Positions 41,938 to 55,818 of a DNA stretch of 64,000 nt are shown piece by piece. Position 1 is the stretch's first letter. Every line of letters begins with the position of its first letter. Source of the stretch: Dendrocalamus latiflorus (Eukaryota; Streptophyta; Magnoliopsida; Poales; Poaceae); assembly GCA_017311315.1 (NCBI GenBank), contig CM029620.1:5011779-5075778 (forward strand), read 5' to 3'. The position numbers and the translations under genes were made by a program. The notes under the pieces were generated by a model. The model did not search any database. It saw only the letters and a program-made list of their open reading frames with translations, and was not told where the DNA came from.

Positions 41938-44900
41938 TGTAACAGCCCAAATTTTTGGTAAAATAAAAATAATTTAATAAATAATAAAAATGGAATAAAA
42001 TAAAATTTAATTTAAAATAAGTATTTTTGTGCCTAAGTTTTAAATTTGGATTTGCCCTGAATTTCTGTTTTTGAAAAAGCTGGATTTGAAAAGCAATTTC
42101 AGAAAAACCTAAAAGTATTATTAAATAAGATGATATTTTGATTTTCTATAAAATTCTATGTCAAATTAATTATTTGGAGTTATTTGGCTTTTATTTGATT
42201 TCCTGGATTTTCTGGAGTTTAAAATTGTATTTTTGGAAATAAAAAGTATTTTAAAGTATGAAAATTAAATACCAACATTATTTGGAAATATTTTTATTAA
42301 GTTCAAAATGTCTCCAGGAGATTCTCTGAATTTTCTGAGATTTTAGGAATTTATTTCATATTTTTCTGAGGCTTAATGGAATTTCTAGGCATTTTTGAAA
42401 ATCCAAAATCCAAAAAAATAAATTCCCCTCCCCTCCTCCCGGGCCGACAAGTGGCCGGCCCGGATTGCGCCACGTCGCCCATCCGCCCCCCCCCCCCCTC
42501 TCGGCCGCCCGATCGCCATCCGGCCGCCCGCGCCTTACCCCGCTCTTCCTCTCTCTGCGCCCCCGGTCCCACCTGTCGGCGCCCTCTGTCTTCCTCATCT
42601 CTCTGCCGATCGGGTCCCACCCGTCAGCTCCGTCTCCCTCCGGCCGCCTTCTTCCTCCTCCCGCGCCCGCCGCCCGCAACCGCCGCCTCCGCTTGACCCA
42701 GTCGCCACCCCGCGCTTCCCTCGGCCACGCCGCCCACCTCCGTGCGCCGCACGCGCCACGCCCCACCTCCCGCCTTTCCCGCGTCAAACCACCGCCCACC
42801 TCCCCCGATTCGCCGTAACCGCCGCCGCCACTCCCCCACTCCGGCGAAGAATCCGCGGCGCCCCGTTGCTCTTCGGCCCCTATAAAAGCCACCCCCGGCC
42901 TCCCCTCTCCCTGCACTTCACCTTCCGCCACTCCTCCTCCCCTCCCGAGCGCTCCACCGCCATCGCGCCTTGCGCCGTCGCCTCCGCCGCCGCTTCAAGC
43001 TTCGGCGAGCAATCGCCGCCGCTCCGCTAGCCCCCGCGCCCAGCCGACGCCACCTCCAACTTCGCCGTGCCGCCCTCGACCCCGGCCGCCCCTCATCTGC
43101 GCCTCTCCGCCGCCGGAGCTCCCTCGCCGTCGCCGCTCGAGTGCCGCCGCCGCTCCTCCTCGCTGCCGGCTCAACCCCGGCCGCCTTCGGTAAATGCCGC
43201 CCCACCTCCGAGCTCACCTCGCTCCCCTCTACCTCCTCCGGCCCTCGCCGCCGGCCATCTCGCCGCCGCTCGCCGGCGAGCCGTGCCACCCCCGAGCCCT
43301 CTCCGGCCTGCCGGCCACGCCTGCGTGCCGTGCCCACGTGGCAGCCCAGGTGGCGCCCGGTGGCCGCTGCGTCAGCGCCAGCCCACCACCCGTGCCACCT
43401 CAGCCACCGCCTCCACCCGTGGGCTCGGTTCATGGACCGGGACCCCACCTGTCAGTGGGGTTTACCCCATGCTGACGTCATAATCCTCAATTTCCTGTAC
43501 AAAAATAATTCCAAAAATTCCTTTTATTCTTTTTCTCTCTTTTCAAACTTCCCGGAGCCCGTTCTCCTTCGTTCTAACTCCCATTTGGCCCGTTCAAATT
43601 TCTAAATTCATCAAAAATTCTCCTCTATCTATTTCTAGCCTCAATTCAAATATTTGAAGTCAATTTGAATTTATTTTGAATTTATTTGAATTTGGTGGGT
43701 TATTTTCACGTGTAGACTTCGACGATTCGGGAGAGTTCTTCGACGAAGATTTGAGCAAATTTGAAGAGCAAGGCAAGTCACCCTCCTTGATCATGTTGAT
43801 CCCAGTTTTCAAAATAAAATTATGTTGATTTAAATTATATTGCATGCATATTTTTATTCAACGTATTTCAATTCAGTTTTAAATTTAGTTATTGCCTACT
43901 TGTTAATCCCTCCATTGAATTTGAATTCCTCAATACCTTGTCACCCTAGATTCAAACTCTAGTTAATACATTAGTGTTGGCTAGAGAGTTTATTCAAATG
44001 CTTAGCCCTGCGAAGTTATATTATTTGTTTTTGGGATACCTTTTCGCATAAAATGATGACCCTGTTTACATAAAATGATATGTTCTCTTGACTTTGGTGA
44101 GTCAATGAGGTTTATGAATTATTTTGAAAGCAAATATAAAACTGGTATAGACTTAGGCATTTGGTTAGAGTGGTGGGTGCAGGCATGCCCTGTTGGTTGG
44201 AGCCGCAGTGGTTGATTGTCGTGCACAGGGGTATGTGGTTGGGCCTGAGTCAATTAAGGACCGGTCTGTGAGCTACTGTTGCAAAGCCCTAATCGTACTA
44301 CCACATGGCTGGTATGGGACAGCCCTGGCTGAATAATTTGTGAAGTCCCAATCTGAGTTGAGTCGTAGGTTGAAAGTGAGCGTGGTTGGTGACATGTGAA
44401 GTCTCACTTGGGCGAGCGTGGTTAAGCCATGAGAAGTCTCGTCTAGGCTCAAGAGGGGGTCCCGGTCTGGTGGATTCCTTACTGGGGTGAAACCTTAGAG
44501 TTGGCTCGACCAGGTTGAAGGCTTTGCATTGTAAAGGCCTTGTCATGACTCCTTGCCGCACACCTAAGGAAGTGTGTAATCGCGTGGCACAAAAGGATGA
44601 TCGTGTCTTGTGGGTAAAGCTGTACAACCTCTGCAGAGTGTATAATCTATCCTGGATAGCCGTGCCCACGGTCATGGACATGCTGAGTAAAAGTTTCTCA
44701 TGGATTAGACTTTGTTTTTCAAAAACGTTTTCGAAAACCTTGTGGATGGATGGAATCTACGAGAGATGAAAACCTTGCGGATGGATGGAATCCGTGAGAG
44801 ATTGAAATCTGGTGAATGGATGGAATTCATCAGAGTTGCGCAGTGAAAGCGTGTGGATGGATGGAATCCATACGTGAGCTTTTGGAAAAGATGGTCCGGG

Positions 44901-45440
44901 TGGGATGCCCGTGGATAGGTTGGTGTATGGTCGGAGCCTGCACTGACGGTATTATTTTCGGTTACAAGTACTGTTTTTACTTATCGTATTAAATTCAGCA
45001 ATTTCAATCTACTTATTGTATTTCTTAAATGTTGTTTTATGCAAACTAACCCTATAAGCCTTCCATTGGAGCCTTTATCATTATGTTGCATTTTCCCGGG
45101 TGATTTGCGGAGTACAAGATTGTACTCACGTTGCTTTTTCCACACAGAGAAGGAAGACGTCAACTACGGTGAAGATCTGGACGAATAGGCCGCGTCTTAC
45201 TGTCGTTTGCCTGTGGGCAGGCTCAGTGGGCTTCTTCCGCTTCGGTTTTTCTTCCGCTGCTTATTACTTAATTTTGGCTTATGTGCCGTTGATGTAAACT
45301 TTGGCATTCATGCCCATATTCAGTTAATAAATGTCATTATGGTTGATATTTATCTTTGTTGTACGCTGTGTGCACTAGCTGATCCTGGACTAGTGGGATT
45401 TACACAGAGGATCCAGGAGTCGTTACTCCGGGTTCCGACA
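41938..45440 (+). mobile_element. Solo gypsy-type LTR
   Basis: The 3503-bp sequence starts TGTAACAGCCC and ends GGTTCCGACA. It is flanked by a perfect 5-bp duplication ACAGC (41933-41937 and 45441-45445), with copia gag/pol on both sides. No internal retrotransposon region is present, so it arose by LTR-LTR recombination. A very GC-rich part (42430-43490) precedes AT-rich sequence. A TATA box lies at 42881-42888. An imperfect gtggatggatggaatcc repeat occurs four times at 44740-44870. The many open frames in the GC-rich part are not genes. Confidence 0.92.
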
Positions 45441-45445
45441 ACAGC

Positions 45446-48400
45446 CAAAGAAGAAGACTGTCAACGTGATCATAGGTGAGCCCTCGACTTCAAGAGGGTA
45501 TGGTAATTTACCTGTTATCTTTTCAGTATGTCAATCCACTGATTGGTGGGTTGATACTAGTGCTAATATTCACATATGTTATGGTATTTCCTTGTTTTCT
45601 TCTTACCAAGTAGCAGGGGCTTCCTCTGTCCTAATGGAAAACGGGTTGTATACTTCTATTCTTGTGTTGGCATGGTGGATCTAAAGCTTACTTCAGGGAA
45701 TATTGTCCACTTGAAGAACATGCAGCATGCTCCTACAATAAACAAGAACTTCATTACTGGTTCTCTCCTACGTAGGGATGATTACAAGACTTTGTTGGTA
45801 AAGGCTACGAGAACAGAGGTGTGTTCCGCCTTGATACTTTAGAGTCTTGTTATAATCTAAATGTTGCAACTGGTTTAAATAAATGTGAGGCAAATATTTG
45901 GCATTCTTGTTTCTATCGTATTGGTTTTGATAGTATTGCTAGAATGTCTAGATTAGATTTAATTCCAAAATATGAAATTGTCAAAGGGTCAAAGTGTCAG
46001 TTATGTGTGCAAGTAAAGCAACTTCGAAAACCCTTTAAGGGATTAGAGGACGAAAAGAACTTGGCACCATTAGATCTTGTTCATTCAAATTTGTGTGAAA
46101 TGAATGGATTGTTGACAAAAGGAGACAAAAGATATTTTCTAACTTTTATTGATGATGCAACAAGCTATTGCTATGTGTATTTGCTAAAAACTAAGGATGA
46201 AGCTTTAAACTACTTTAAAACTTATAAGACTGAGGTTAAGAACCAACTAGAGAAGAAAAATAAAAAGATTGAGATCTGATCGTGGAGAAGAGTACGTCTA
46301 TCATGAATTCTCCCAATTTTGTTCTGAGCATGAAATCGTCCATGAATTTACACCACCATATTCACCCCAATCAAATGGGGTAGTTGAGAGAAAAATGGAC
46401 ACTAACAGACTTGGTTAATGCCATGTTAGAGAGTTCTGGTATGCCTAAGGTATGGTGGGGGAAGCCATATTGACAGCAACTTTCGTTCTAAATAAAGTAA
46501 TCACTAAAAAGAGTGAGATTACTTCATATGAGGGATGGAAGGGGAGAAAACCTACTGTTAATTTTCTGTAAACTTGGGATGTTTGGCAAAAGTCAATATA
46601 CCATTGCAGAAAAAGAGAAAGCTTAGACCAAAAACAGTCGATAGTATTTTTCTAGGATATGCTCAAAATTGTATGGTCTATAGATTTTTAGTAGTTAAAT
46701 CAAAAAATCTTAAGATTATTGCTAACACAATAATGGAATCTAGAGATGCTTCATTTTTGGAGAATATCTTTCCTATAAGAACAGCTAGCAGTACTTCACG
46801 AACTAAGAATGTTCAAACTGATAATATTGAAATTGAGAATAATCAAACTTCTAAACTTCCACCATTTCTAAACCAATGTGTGATATCCCTAAGGAGGATA
46901 ATAATCTAGTCACAGAAGCTCCTCACAGAAGCAAGAGACAAATGGTTGAGAAAACCTTTAGTGATGACTTTATTGTATTCCTTGTGGATGATGTGCCAAA
47001 GACTCTTTCCTAGGCTTATGCATATTCTGATGCTGAGTATTGAAGAGAGGTAGTCCGTAGTGAGATGGATTCTATCATAGCTAATGGGACTTGGGAGATC
47101 ACTGATCGTCCTATCGGGTGCAAACCTGTAGAATGTAAGTGGGTCTTTAAAAAGAAACTAAGGTCTGATGGTACTACTGAGAAGTATAAGGCAAGACTTG
47201 TGGCTAAGGGTTACATCCAGAAAGAGAGAAGATTTCTTTGATACTTATTCTCCTGTTGCCAGATTAAGCACAATCAAAATGCTCCTTGCGTTAGCATCTT
47301 CCTATGGTCTACATATCCATCAAATGGTCGTGAAGATAGCTTTCCTTAATAGAGAGTTGGAGGAAGAAATCTATATGGATCAACTAGATGGTTTTGTGAT
47401 TTCTGAACAGGAAAATAATATATATAGATTATTGAAATCCTTGTATGACCTAAAACAAGCACCTAAACAATGGCACAAGAAGTTTGACAAAACTTTGACA
47501 TCCGTTGGCTTCGTTGTGATTAAAACTAATAAATGTGTATATTACCGTTATGGTGTGGGGTCAAGGAGTGATCTTATGTCTGTATGTTGATGACATACTT
47601 ATATTTGGAACAAACACTACTGTAATTAATAAGGTCAAATCTTTCTTATCTTGGTATTTTCATATGAAAGACTTGGGAGAGGTAAATGTCATTCTGAATA
47701 TTAAATTGATCAAAAGTGAGGATGGGATCACTTTGAATTAATCCCATTATGCTAAGAAAATATTGAGCTGGTTCAGCTTTGAAAATTGTAAGGTTTCTCC
47801 AACGCCCTATGATGCGAGCATTAAGTTTCGAAAGAACTAGGGGCTAGGAAAAGATCAATTAAGATATTCAAAAATTACTAGGTCACTCATATATTTAGCT
47901 GATGCTACAAGACCTGACATTTTATTTGCTATGAGCAAATTAAGTCGGTTTACTTCTAACTTAGAAGATGATCACAGGGAGGCGCTTGAAAGAGTATTGC
48001 GCTACTTGAGGGACACAACATCTTTAGAAATTCATTATACTAGATACCCTTCTATATTAGAAGGATACAGTGACTCCAATTAGATCTCTAATGCGGATGA
48101 GATCAAAGTTACAAGTGGTTGTGTGTTTACTTTAGCTGGTCCTGCAGTTTCATGGAGGTCTTGTAAACATACTATATTGACGAGGTTAACCATGGAGACA
48201 AAATTTGTAGCACTTGACACAACCACTGTTGAGGTTGAATGGCTGAGAGAGCTTCTGTTGGACTTGGCATTGGCTGAGATACCAATACCGGCAATCCTGA
48301 TGTAATGTGATAATCAAACAATGTCGACCAAAGTCACAAGTACAAAGGATAATATGATGTCCTCTAGACATGTGAAGTGTAGGCTTAAATCTATCAGAAA

Positions 48401-48533
48401 ATTGAGAAACTCTAGAGTGATTGCTGTGAATTATATTCATACTGAGAAAAATCTGGCAGACCCTTTTACAAAGGGGTTAGCATGGAGAGTGATTTCCGTT
48501 GCATCTATGGGCATGGGAATGAGGCCCATATGA
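45446..48533 (+). pseudogene. Copia pol, degenerate
   Basis: Pieces in order are: protease-like (TDWWVDTSANIHICYG, 45466-45684); GAG-pre-integrase and integrase (WHSCFYRIGF, later RYFLTFIDDATSYCYVYLLK, 45821-46279); the integrase end (46280-46600); RT (WVFKKKLRSDGTTEKYKARL at about 47140, SLYDLKQAPKQWHKKF, YVDDILIFG); and RNase H (TSGCVFTLAGPAVSWRS, then RHVKCRLKSIRKLRNSRVIA, ending LADPFTKGL). Many stops and frameshifts separate them, so there is no functional polyprotein. The domain order is standard Ty1-copia. Confidence 0.88.
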
Positions 48534-49098
48534 GTTACATCACAATGGTAACCCAAACCTTCTTGATCGGAGATCCCGTAACTTAGGCAATGGGAAAACA
48601 AATTGATGTTATAACAAGAGAGTACATATTCATTATACCTATATTCTAATAAACAAAGTACTCTCGACTGTATGAAAGGTTGGCATAAAGCCTTAATGTA
48701 TTATGTTATCCAAGTAAGGAAAAGGTATAAGCCTGTAGGATACTTGGAAAGAATACACCTACTTAAGCCTAACTGTGTGGTCGTAGTTCACGAGAACAAG
48801 GTATTCTCTAGGAAGCTCATGAATAGATAAGAGAGCATGATCGTATATGTCTCCGTACTAGTCATTCTAGTACTAGTTGGCAGCCTAGTACTAGTTGAGA
48901 TTTCATGTGAAATCTGATCACGAAAAGCTGTGAATTCAAGGCATAGTCCATTCATCAGTTGTGAGAAGATGAATCTTATCATTCCAAGAGCAAATTCAAC
49001 CCACACGGGGCTTACACTAAAACACAGGTATATTAATAGTACTTAAACACAATATCTTCGACATTTTCTTGCTTCTTTCTTTAGAAATGGTGGGAGAT
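48534..49098 (+). other. Non-coding 3' part of old copia element
   Basis: Untranslated sequence between RNase H and the 3' LTR, ending in the polypurine tract at about 49087-49098. No gene seen. Confidence 0.65.
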
Positions 49099-50026
49099 TG
49101 TTAGAAATAGGCCCATATTAATGAGGCCTATTTCCTCTAATTCCAAAGCATGCATAGTTTAGTACTATATTGCTAACACAAATGGAGGCGACCAATTTAT
49201 AAGGTGGAGCGCTTTCCACTCCTTGAATCATGTCACGCATGGATGGGAATGGTATGAGGAGGGTTTTGGCAATCACACACACGCGCACGCACGTGCGTCC
49301 GTATTCGCGCATTTTCGTGTGAAAAATCGTGTGACTTGTGACTTGCGACGTGGGCGCGCCACTTGGCAGACCAAGTCCACCTTTATTTGTGTTGAACTAT
49401 GCATCACTATCTCTCTCTGTTTGAATGGGATTCAAACGTTTGAATTTGAGGCTTTATTGGGTTTTGATGACAGGTAGTTACCAGTATGTAAATGGTTGGT
49501 TAAATGTGTTATTTACTAGTGGGTAAATAGCTGCTTAATCATGTCAGTTCACAGTCTGTCTATATATATGCCTGGAGACATCCAGAGTATACAACTAAGA
49601 ATCTCACTGCCTCCATTTCTTCCTTCTACGAACTTGTGTTATTGTGCTATGTGTCTGAACCTCATTGAGTCTTCTTCCCGGCGTGCACCATGAAGAAGGG
49701 GAGTGGTATCTCGAAACCGTTGCTACCGTGAAGACCTGCATGGGGACAGCAATAAGGTTTCTGGGCAACGCTTTTGCGCAACCGGTCCTGCACTGCATCT
49801 TCTACGTTTTTGCACTGCATCGAGTCTGCATTGCTTCCTGTTTTTCATCGAGCCCAATAGTAAGTCGTTCATGTATTCGATCAACTTTGATACTGTATTT
49901 TCTTTGCGTATTTTCTGAAGTACAATGAGTAGCCTGCTGTTAGTTATGTGTTTTGCATCACTTATTTTTTATTGTATTTGTCTCCTAGTAAAATTTGGAA
50001 TTAAAATATTGCCCACATTTCCATCA
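49099..50026 (+). repeat. 3' LTR of old copia element
   Basis: It starts TGTTAGAAATAGG and ends TTTCCATCA; it is the homologue of 40106-41123. Confidence 0.87.
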
Positions 50027-51381
50027 AGTCTCACAACTGATGAGGGGATTAGGTAGGTCAAGAGGAAGAGAAAGAGGAGGTAGAGAGAAGAAAGAGAGAG
50101 AGGAAGAAAAGTTATTTTGTTTTCTTAATTAACTTGTTGATTCACTGAGTAAGTTGTCTTACTGACTCAACTAATCGAGCCTAATCAGATGCCACATAAG
50201 CAAAACCATTACCAATACCACTGTCAGGGTGAAAATTGGACTAGTTTTCAGAATTCATGGGGTTAAATAACCGATTTTGTAATAGACGGTCCAATCAGGA
50301 CTTCTGTGATAGAAGAGAGGGAAATTATACTTTACAGACAGTGCTCTGGCTAAGTGTTGTGACTTCTGTGATATATGGTTGTACCTTGATGAATAGTGTC
50401 CCTGATATTGTAATGCTCTAGAAAAGACTCCGTTGTACTACACTACTACTTATTGCTAATAGTGGAGTATTTTAAGTGTGGACCAAGTCGGTCCCATGAA
50501 AATGCTCTTGTTAAGTGCTGTCGTTGTTTCTTTTTACGCTAAGGTTGTACCCTGATGAAAAGTGTTCCTGGTATTGTAATGCCTATAATGATCTAGAGAA
50601 GACTTCATTGTACTAATTTGTGCTGGCCTTTGCTGTCCAGCCCCAACAACAGATGTATGAATTATTTTCCTTTTGATGGAAGTAAATGGCATACCTTTTC
50701 AGCATTTGCAGTAACACCTGTGTTTACGTTTTGTAGCCAACTCTTTATCCTTAAAATTGCACTCCCTCTATGTCAAAAAAAAAAGGAGAGAAGGAAATTG
50801 TATTCCCTCTGCTTGCAAATATAAGTAATATTAGATTCCATGTCAGTCAAGCATTTTTAATTTTGATGAACATATAGGACTGTAGATTGACCACATGAAA
50901 ATGGTATTCCTAGGTTCATCACGAGTTGTCCTTTGTTGACGTCCGAAGTAACTTATATTTGCAATTGGAGGTAGTAGTACGGTAGCTATACACATCATCG
51001 TACTGTAATGGCGGCCTAGTTTCCTTAACTGAGCTTATGAATGCTATACGAGCTAAATTGTGAGCCACAATAACAAAAAAAATATCCAACAATTACAACG
51101 CGAACTATCCTCTCAGAATACATACAGGTGGAGTATCTATGTTAATGTTGATATCTTGCCAGTACGATTACATCAGCTGCTAACAACTCCAATGAACCTG
51201 TCCCCGAATCTGGACTTGCTTGGTTCCTCCTGAATTGGCATTATGTTATTGTAATTATAGACTACTACTGTAACGTGGAATATATTAAGTCATTAGCATG
51301 CGTTCGTAGCTGCTGTGATGACTCCACCCTGTTTTTGAGATATGTTTCACGCTTTAGATAACTCTCACATAGGTACCACCT
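50027..51381. other. Intergenic region
   Basis: No gene. It contains the second arm of the diverged inverted repeat (about 50185-50280), a purine-rich stretch (50050-50120), a direct repeat around accctgatgaaaagtgttcctg (50388 and 50550), and one MITE. Confidence 0.5.
50803..50974. mobile_element. Stowaway-like MITE
   Basis: A 172-bp element with inverted ends (ttccctctgcttgcaaatat and atttgcaattggaggtag) and TA on both sides (50801-50802, 50975-50976). It resembles the common grass ctccctccgt...acttatatt family. Confidence 0.7.
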
Positions 51382-51530
51382 TGTTATGAATTTTGTGTAT
51401 ATATTCAAGAGGCCCAAAAGGCAATATATATAAGAAGTACAAAGAGATATACAAGGAATAAGCCATACACAGATAAAAAAAACAAATGAATATAAGGAAA
51501 CAAATAAACAATCCTATCCTATCCTTAACA
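51382..51530 (-). repeat. 3' LTR of short-LTR copia
   Basis: A 149-bp direct repeat of 55819-55956 with small length differences. Confidence 0.85.
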
Positions 51531-51699
51531 CCCCTCAAACTCATGATAGATCACACACTGAGTTTGGAGTGACAAAACAAATGTTGTGCCCTTGTCTGTG
51601 GCTTCGTGAAGAAATCAGTAACTCTGAGGCACAAACTGTAAAGCGAGTACTCCCTTCTGCACCTGTGAGTGAGTGTATAAAACATCCACACCAATGTGC

Positions 51700-54600
51700 T
51701 TGGTGAGCTCATGCTTCACTGGATCACGAGTGACACTGATAACACCTGTACTGTCAGACATAAGGGTCGTAGGTCTCCTCATAGGTACTCCAAAGTCTAT
51801 AAGTAGCTATCTCAACCAAGTAATCTCTGTAGTCACTGTTGTAATAGCTCTCAACTCAGCCTTCGCATTTGAATGAGAAATTGTAGTCTTTTCCTTTGTT
51901 TTGCAAGCAATCAAGGAGGAGCTAAGGAAAAGACAATAAGCAGAAAGAGAATGACGATCAGAAGGATCACTAGCCCAGGTCGCATTGAAGTACGCCTGAA
52001 TTGTAGTAAGGTGGAGCTAGGGGAAAACAAACGACGAGAGACAGTAACATGCAAGTAGCGAAGAATACAAAGAAGGTGGCTATGGTGAAGATGAGTAGGA
52101 CGAGTTATAAACTGATTCAAGATATGCACAACATGGCCAATATCAGGAGAGTGCTCATAAGATATACCAAACTCCCAACAAGATGACGATATCGAGTAGG
52201 ATCCTCAAGAAGATCACCATTAGTAACACGAAGCTAAAGAGAGAGCTCCATAGGAGTCTCAACAATGCGAGTATCAACCAGCCAAGACCGATCAAGAAGA
52301 TCATGGACATACAGAAAGCTGGGAGAGGTAGTAACTCTCAGGCATGGAAAAAACCTCAATCCCAAGGAAGTACATAAGCAAACCAAAATCAGTCATCAGA
52401 AACTGCTCACTGAGATACTTCTTCACATATGTGATGAAAGAGGAATCATCACTAGTGATGAGCAATCATCCACATGTAGAAGAAGCAATGTCCTACCTCG
52501 AGGTGAGACATGGACAAATAGAGCAAGATCGTGGGCATTGACAGTGAAACCGATAGCGGTAATCACTGAGGTAAAACGTGCAAACCAGGCACGAGTGGCC
52601 TATTTCAGGCCATAAAGAACACGACGAAGACGACAGTCATGGCCATCTAGAACAGAATACCCAGGCGGTGGCTGCATATAAACCTTCTCATGCAAAACAC
52701 CATTAAGAAAAGCATTGTTAACATCTAGCTGAGAGATAAATCATCGGTGAATGGAAGCAACCGCAACAAGAGTGCGGACAGTGGTCATATGAGCAACAGG
52801 GGTAAAAGTCTCATCGTAATCACAACCATTCTCCTGCTGGAAGCCACGAGCCACAAGATGAGCATTATAGCGCTCGATAGTACCATCAGACCTAGTCTTA
52901 ATCTTGTACACCCATTTGAACGTGATAGTACAAGCATGCATAGGTGTCGATACAATATCCTAAGTCTCCGTACGTCGAAGAGCATCAACTCCTCTGCCAT
53001 AGCAAGCTACCACTCGGAATGAGAAGCAGCCTCACGATAAGAGCTAGACTCAGTGATAGAGAGAGCATGAGTTGTCAAAGAAAAACCAAGACGATTAGGA
53101 GACCGAAGGAAAGTCCGGTCACGAAAGGCGTAATGAGGAGCATCATCAGAGGAATTCGACGTTGGTGTTGGCAAGATACTAGAAGAGAAATTTGGTGAAG
53201 GACAGGGACACCTGTAGTAGTGCACCCCAAAGAAATGAGATGATGATGCTACAAGAACAAGAGGCGGTGCTGCAGAAGGCAGCATAGTATGTGGAGGTAC
53301 AGAAGGAACCACTAGAGATAGACTAGAGGAAGATTGTGATAGGGGAGTAATGGGTGAAGAGTCAGAGAGAGACAACCATGAGATCGTCTCAACGGTGAAA
53401 ATAGGATGAGGAGCAGAATATCGATAGAAGAAAGGTCAAGATTCATCAAAAACAATATCTTAGGAGATCCTAATCCATCGAGCAGAAGGATCATAGCAGG
53501 ATAACCCTTATGCTCAGAACTATAACCAAGGAAAACACACACAGTGGACTGGGCCGATAGTTTGGTGCGCTCACGAAACTACAGTAGGACAAAATAGGTG
53601 CGGCTAAAAACATGAAGGTGAGTGCATTGGGGGCTCTATAGTAGGGACGTTCTATAGGACTGACATCCTTAAGAGCAGTGAAAGACTGCATATTGATGAG
53701 ATATGCAGCCATAGAAACAGCCTCGGCCTAGAACTATGGTGGAACATGAGAGGTAAGGAGAAGAGTACGAGTAGTCTTAATCAGATGACGATTCTTGCGC
53801 TCAGCAACCCTATTCTGAGCATAGACACCAGGATAAGAAGACTGGTAAAGAGTGCCCTGCTCAGAAAAAAATGTTTGAAAGCGTCAGAACAGAAATAGTA
53901 CTCGCTAGCAAAATCACAGCAAAAGTATGGATAGATGACTCAAACTGAGTACGAACCATCGTGGCAAAGCTGTGATAGATCATAAGAAACTAACCACAGT
54001 TAGACATAAGGAAAAGCCAAGTAAAACGTAAATAATCATCAATGAAAATTATATAGAATTTATGACTGCCTTTGGAGATAATAGGCATAGGTCCCCATAC
54101 ATTTAAATAAACTAGATAAAAAAACGAGAGCACAAGGACTAACTAGAATGATAAGGATGTTGTAGCTGCTTGCCCAGGTTATAACCCTGACAAAACATGG
54201 ACATGTCAACAATAACGCGTCCAAGAACACCCTGACGAACTAATGAAGAAAGATGGGACCTACACAGGTGACCTAAACAGTGATGCCACTGTGCAAAAGC
54301 TCCAAAGATGATGGCAGCGGTGGCCGTGGAGGCAGACGTGGTAGGAGCAACTAAAATGGACGAAATGTGGAGGCGGTCAAGAATGTAGATACCCTGAGTC
54401 CCTAGGCTCCGGCCAGTCCCAAGTAATGTCCCAATCTGTCAATCTTGAACGAAACAGGTGTGAGAGTCGAAACCAATCCTACAACCAAGATCGGTGAGCT
54501 GAACCACCGAAAGAAGCTGCATAGTAAGCTGGGGAACTTGGAAAATAGCTGGAATAGAAAAATTAGTGGACAAAAGAATGCACTGATAGCTGACAAACAA

Positions 54601-55250
54601 GGAAGTACCGTCAGTTGTCTGAACAGAGATAGGAAAATTAGGAGGTCCTACTGAAATTATAATGGCGAAGGCGATCATAATCCGCCTTCTGCACTTTATG
54701 ATACTCTGGCAAAGTGGAGAGGCCAACTTGTCCAACTGGCGCTAGATACTGGCCAAGGCTCGAAAAAAGTCGTCGATGGACGAATCCCCTAGCAAAACAT
54801 CTCTAACTCATTGCTAAAGCGAGAGGAACTGAGCATCACTGCTCTGCTAGTATCGCTCATGTAAAACTCCCAGATCTAACGAGTGGACCGCAGACCAACA
54901 ATGTCTAGCTGGATGGAGTCGTCGACGCTAACCACCAGGATGGCTCGAACATGGGTTTCATTAGCACACCAGTGCTCGAAAGCGTTGATGGCATACTTAA
55001 AGGCCTCATCAGCAGCATTAGCAGCCTCTACCTCCTTCTTGGCGGCCTCATCGTCTGCAGAAGGTGCAGAAGTAGATGGCCTGGGAGGAGGCTGGACCGG
55101 TGATGGTAGAGAAGGTCATGCACAAGTGATATGTCCCAGAGGCGAAGACCATCGAGCGTGATCCCATGAGTGAAGACCACAACCTATAGTTTGTCCCATG
55201 TAGCTTTGTTCCCAAGAATAGGATTGCAGCTGATGGAATGAAAGTCATTA
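51700..55250 (-). pseudogene. Copia gag-pol, degenerate, minus strand
   Basis: Reading right to left: a gag start (KLHGTNYRLWSSLM, about 55200); integrase end (CVFLGYSSEHKGY, about 53540); RT start (FKWVYKIKTRSDGTIERYNA, then CDYDETFTPVAH, 52741-52941); RT catalytic region (LHVDDCSSL, about 52470); and RNase H near 51750-52130 (ILRYLHVTVSRRLF). Stops and frame changes are frequent. The order fits a complete copia polyprotein that has decayed in place. Confidence 0.82.
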
Positions 55251-55439
55251 GTAGACGACGCTGGACGGCGTGGCGACCAAGGCAACGAAGTCTAACCGGC
55301 GGCGTCGGACGGCGTGGTGGTTAGATAACGTTTTTTTCTTTTTTTTCGGAGGAAACTTAAAAGCAATTCATAGTGTATAGAAACCAATTCGGTTTCTATT
55401 CACGCTTCACCCAAAGCCAGAGATGGCGGCGGGAGTGCG

Positions 55440-55690
55440 CCTAGGTGAATCGGCGCCGATCGGCGGTGACTGGCGATGGATCCACGTGGGGCACAGTCAG
55501 GCGGTCGGACGGAGAAGCATCTGTGTGGATTGGCAGCAGCACACGCGGGGGCGCAGTCGGGTGGCTGAACAGAGAAGCAGCTGCGTGGATTAGCAGTGGC
55601 CGACAACGGTCGGTGGCGATCGACGACGGATCCACACGGGGGCGTAGTCGGGCGACCAGACGGAGAAGCAACCGATCCAGGGCGGACTAC
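55440..55690 (-). repeat. Imperfect 80-90-bp tandem repeats in copia leader
   Basis: About three diverged copies share gatccacacgggggc, agtcgggcg and gacggagaagca words. They lie between the 5' LTR and gag of the short-LTR copia. Confidence 0.7.
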
Positions 55691-55818
55691 GCCTCCTGTT
55701 CTGGACGAAATGGTGATGGATCTAGACGACTGAGGGATGGCCTGGGCGAAACAGCGACGGCCTGGGCGGTGGCGATGGCAGCAGAAGGAGCTAGATTAGA
55801 ACCCTAGCTCTGATACCA

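Larger units (their letters stand above)
40106..50026 (+). mobile_element. Old Ty1-copia element, split by a solo gypsy LTR
   Basis: Two related LTRs (40106-41123 and 49099-50026) flank gag and pol remnants in plus orientation. The polypurine tract tgggagattg precedes the 3' LTR. The coding region is full of stops and frameshifts, and the LTRs are clearly more diverged than those of the gypsy element at 0.6-4.5 kb. A 3.5-kb solo LTR sits in the gag zinc-knuckle coding sequence. No matching 5-bp target duplication remains visible. Confidence 0.88.

Noticed and set aside
42350..43605. Several long open frames in a GC-rich region
   Set aside because: They lie in the GC-rich part of a solo LTR, overlap on both strands and have only Ala/Pro/Arg-rich composition.
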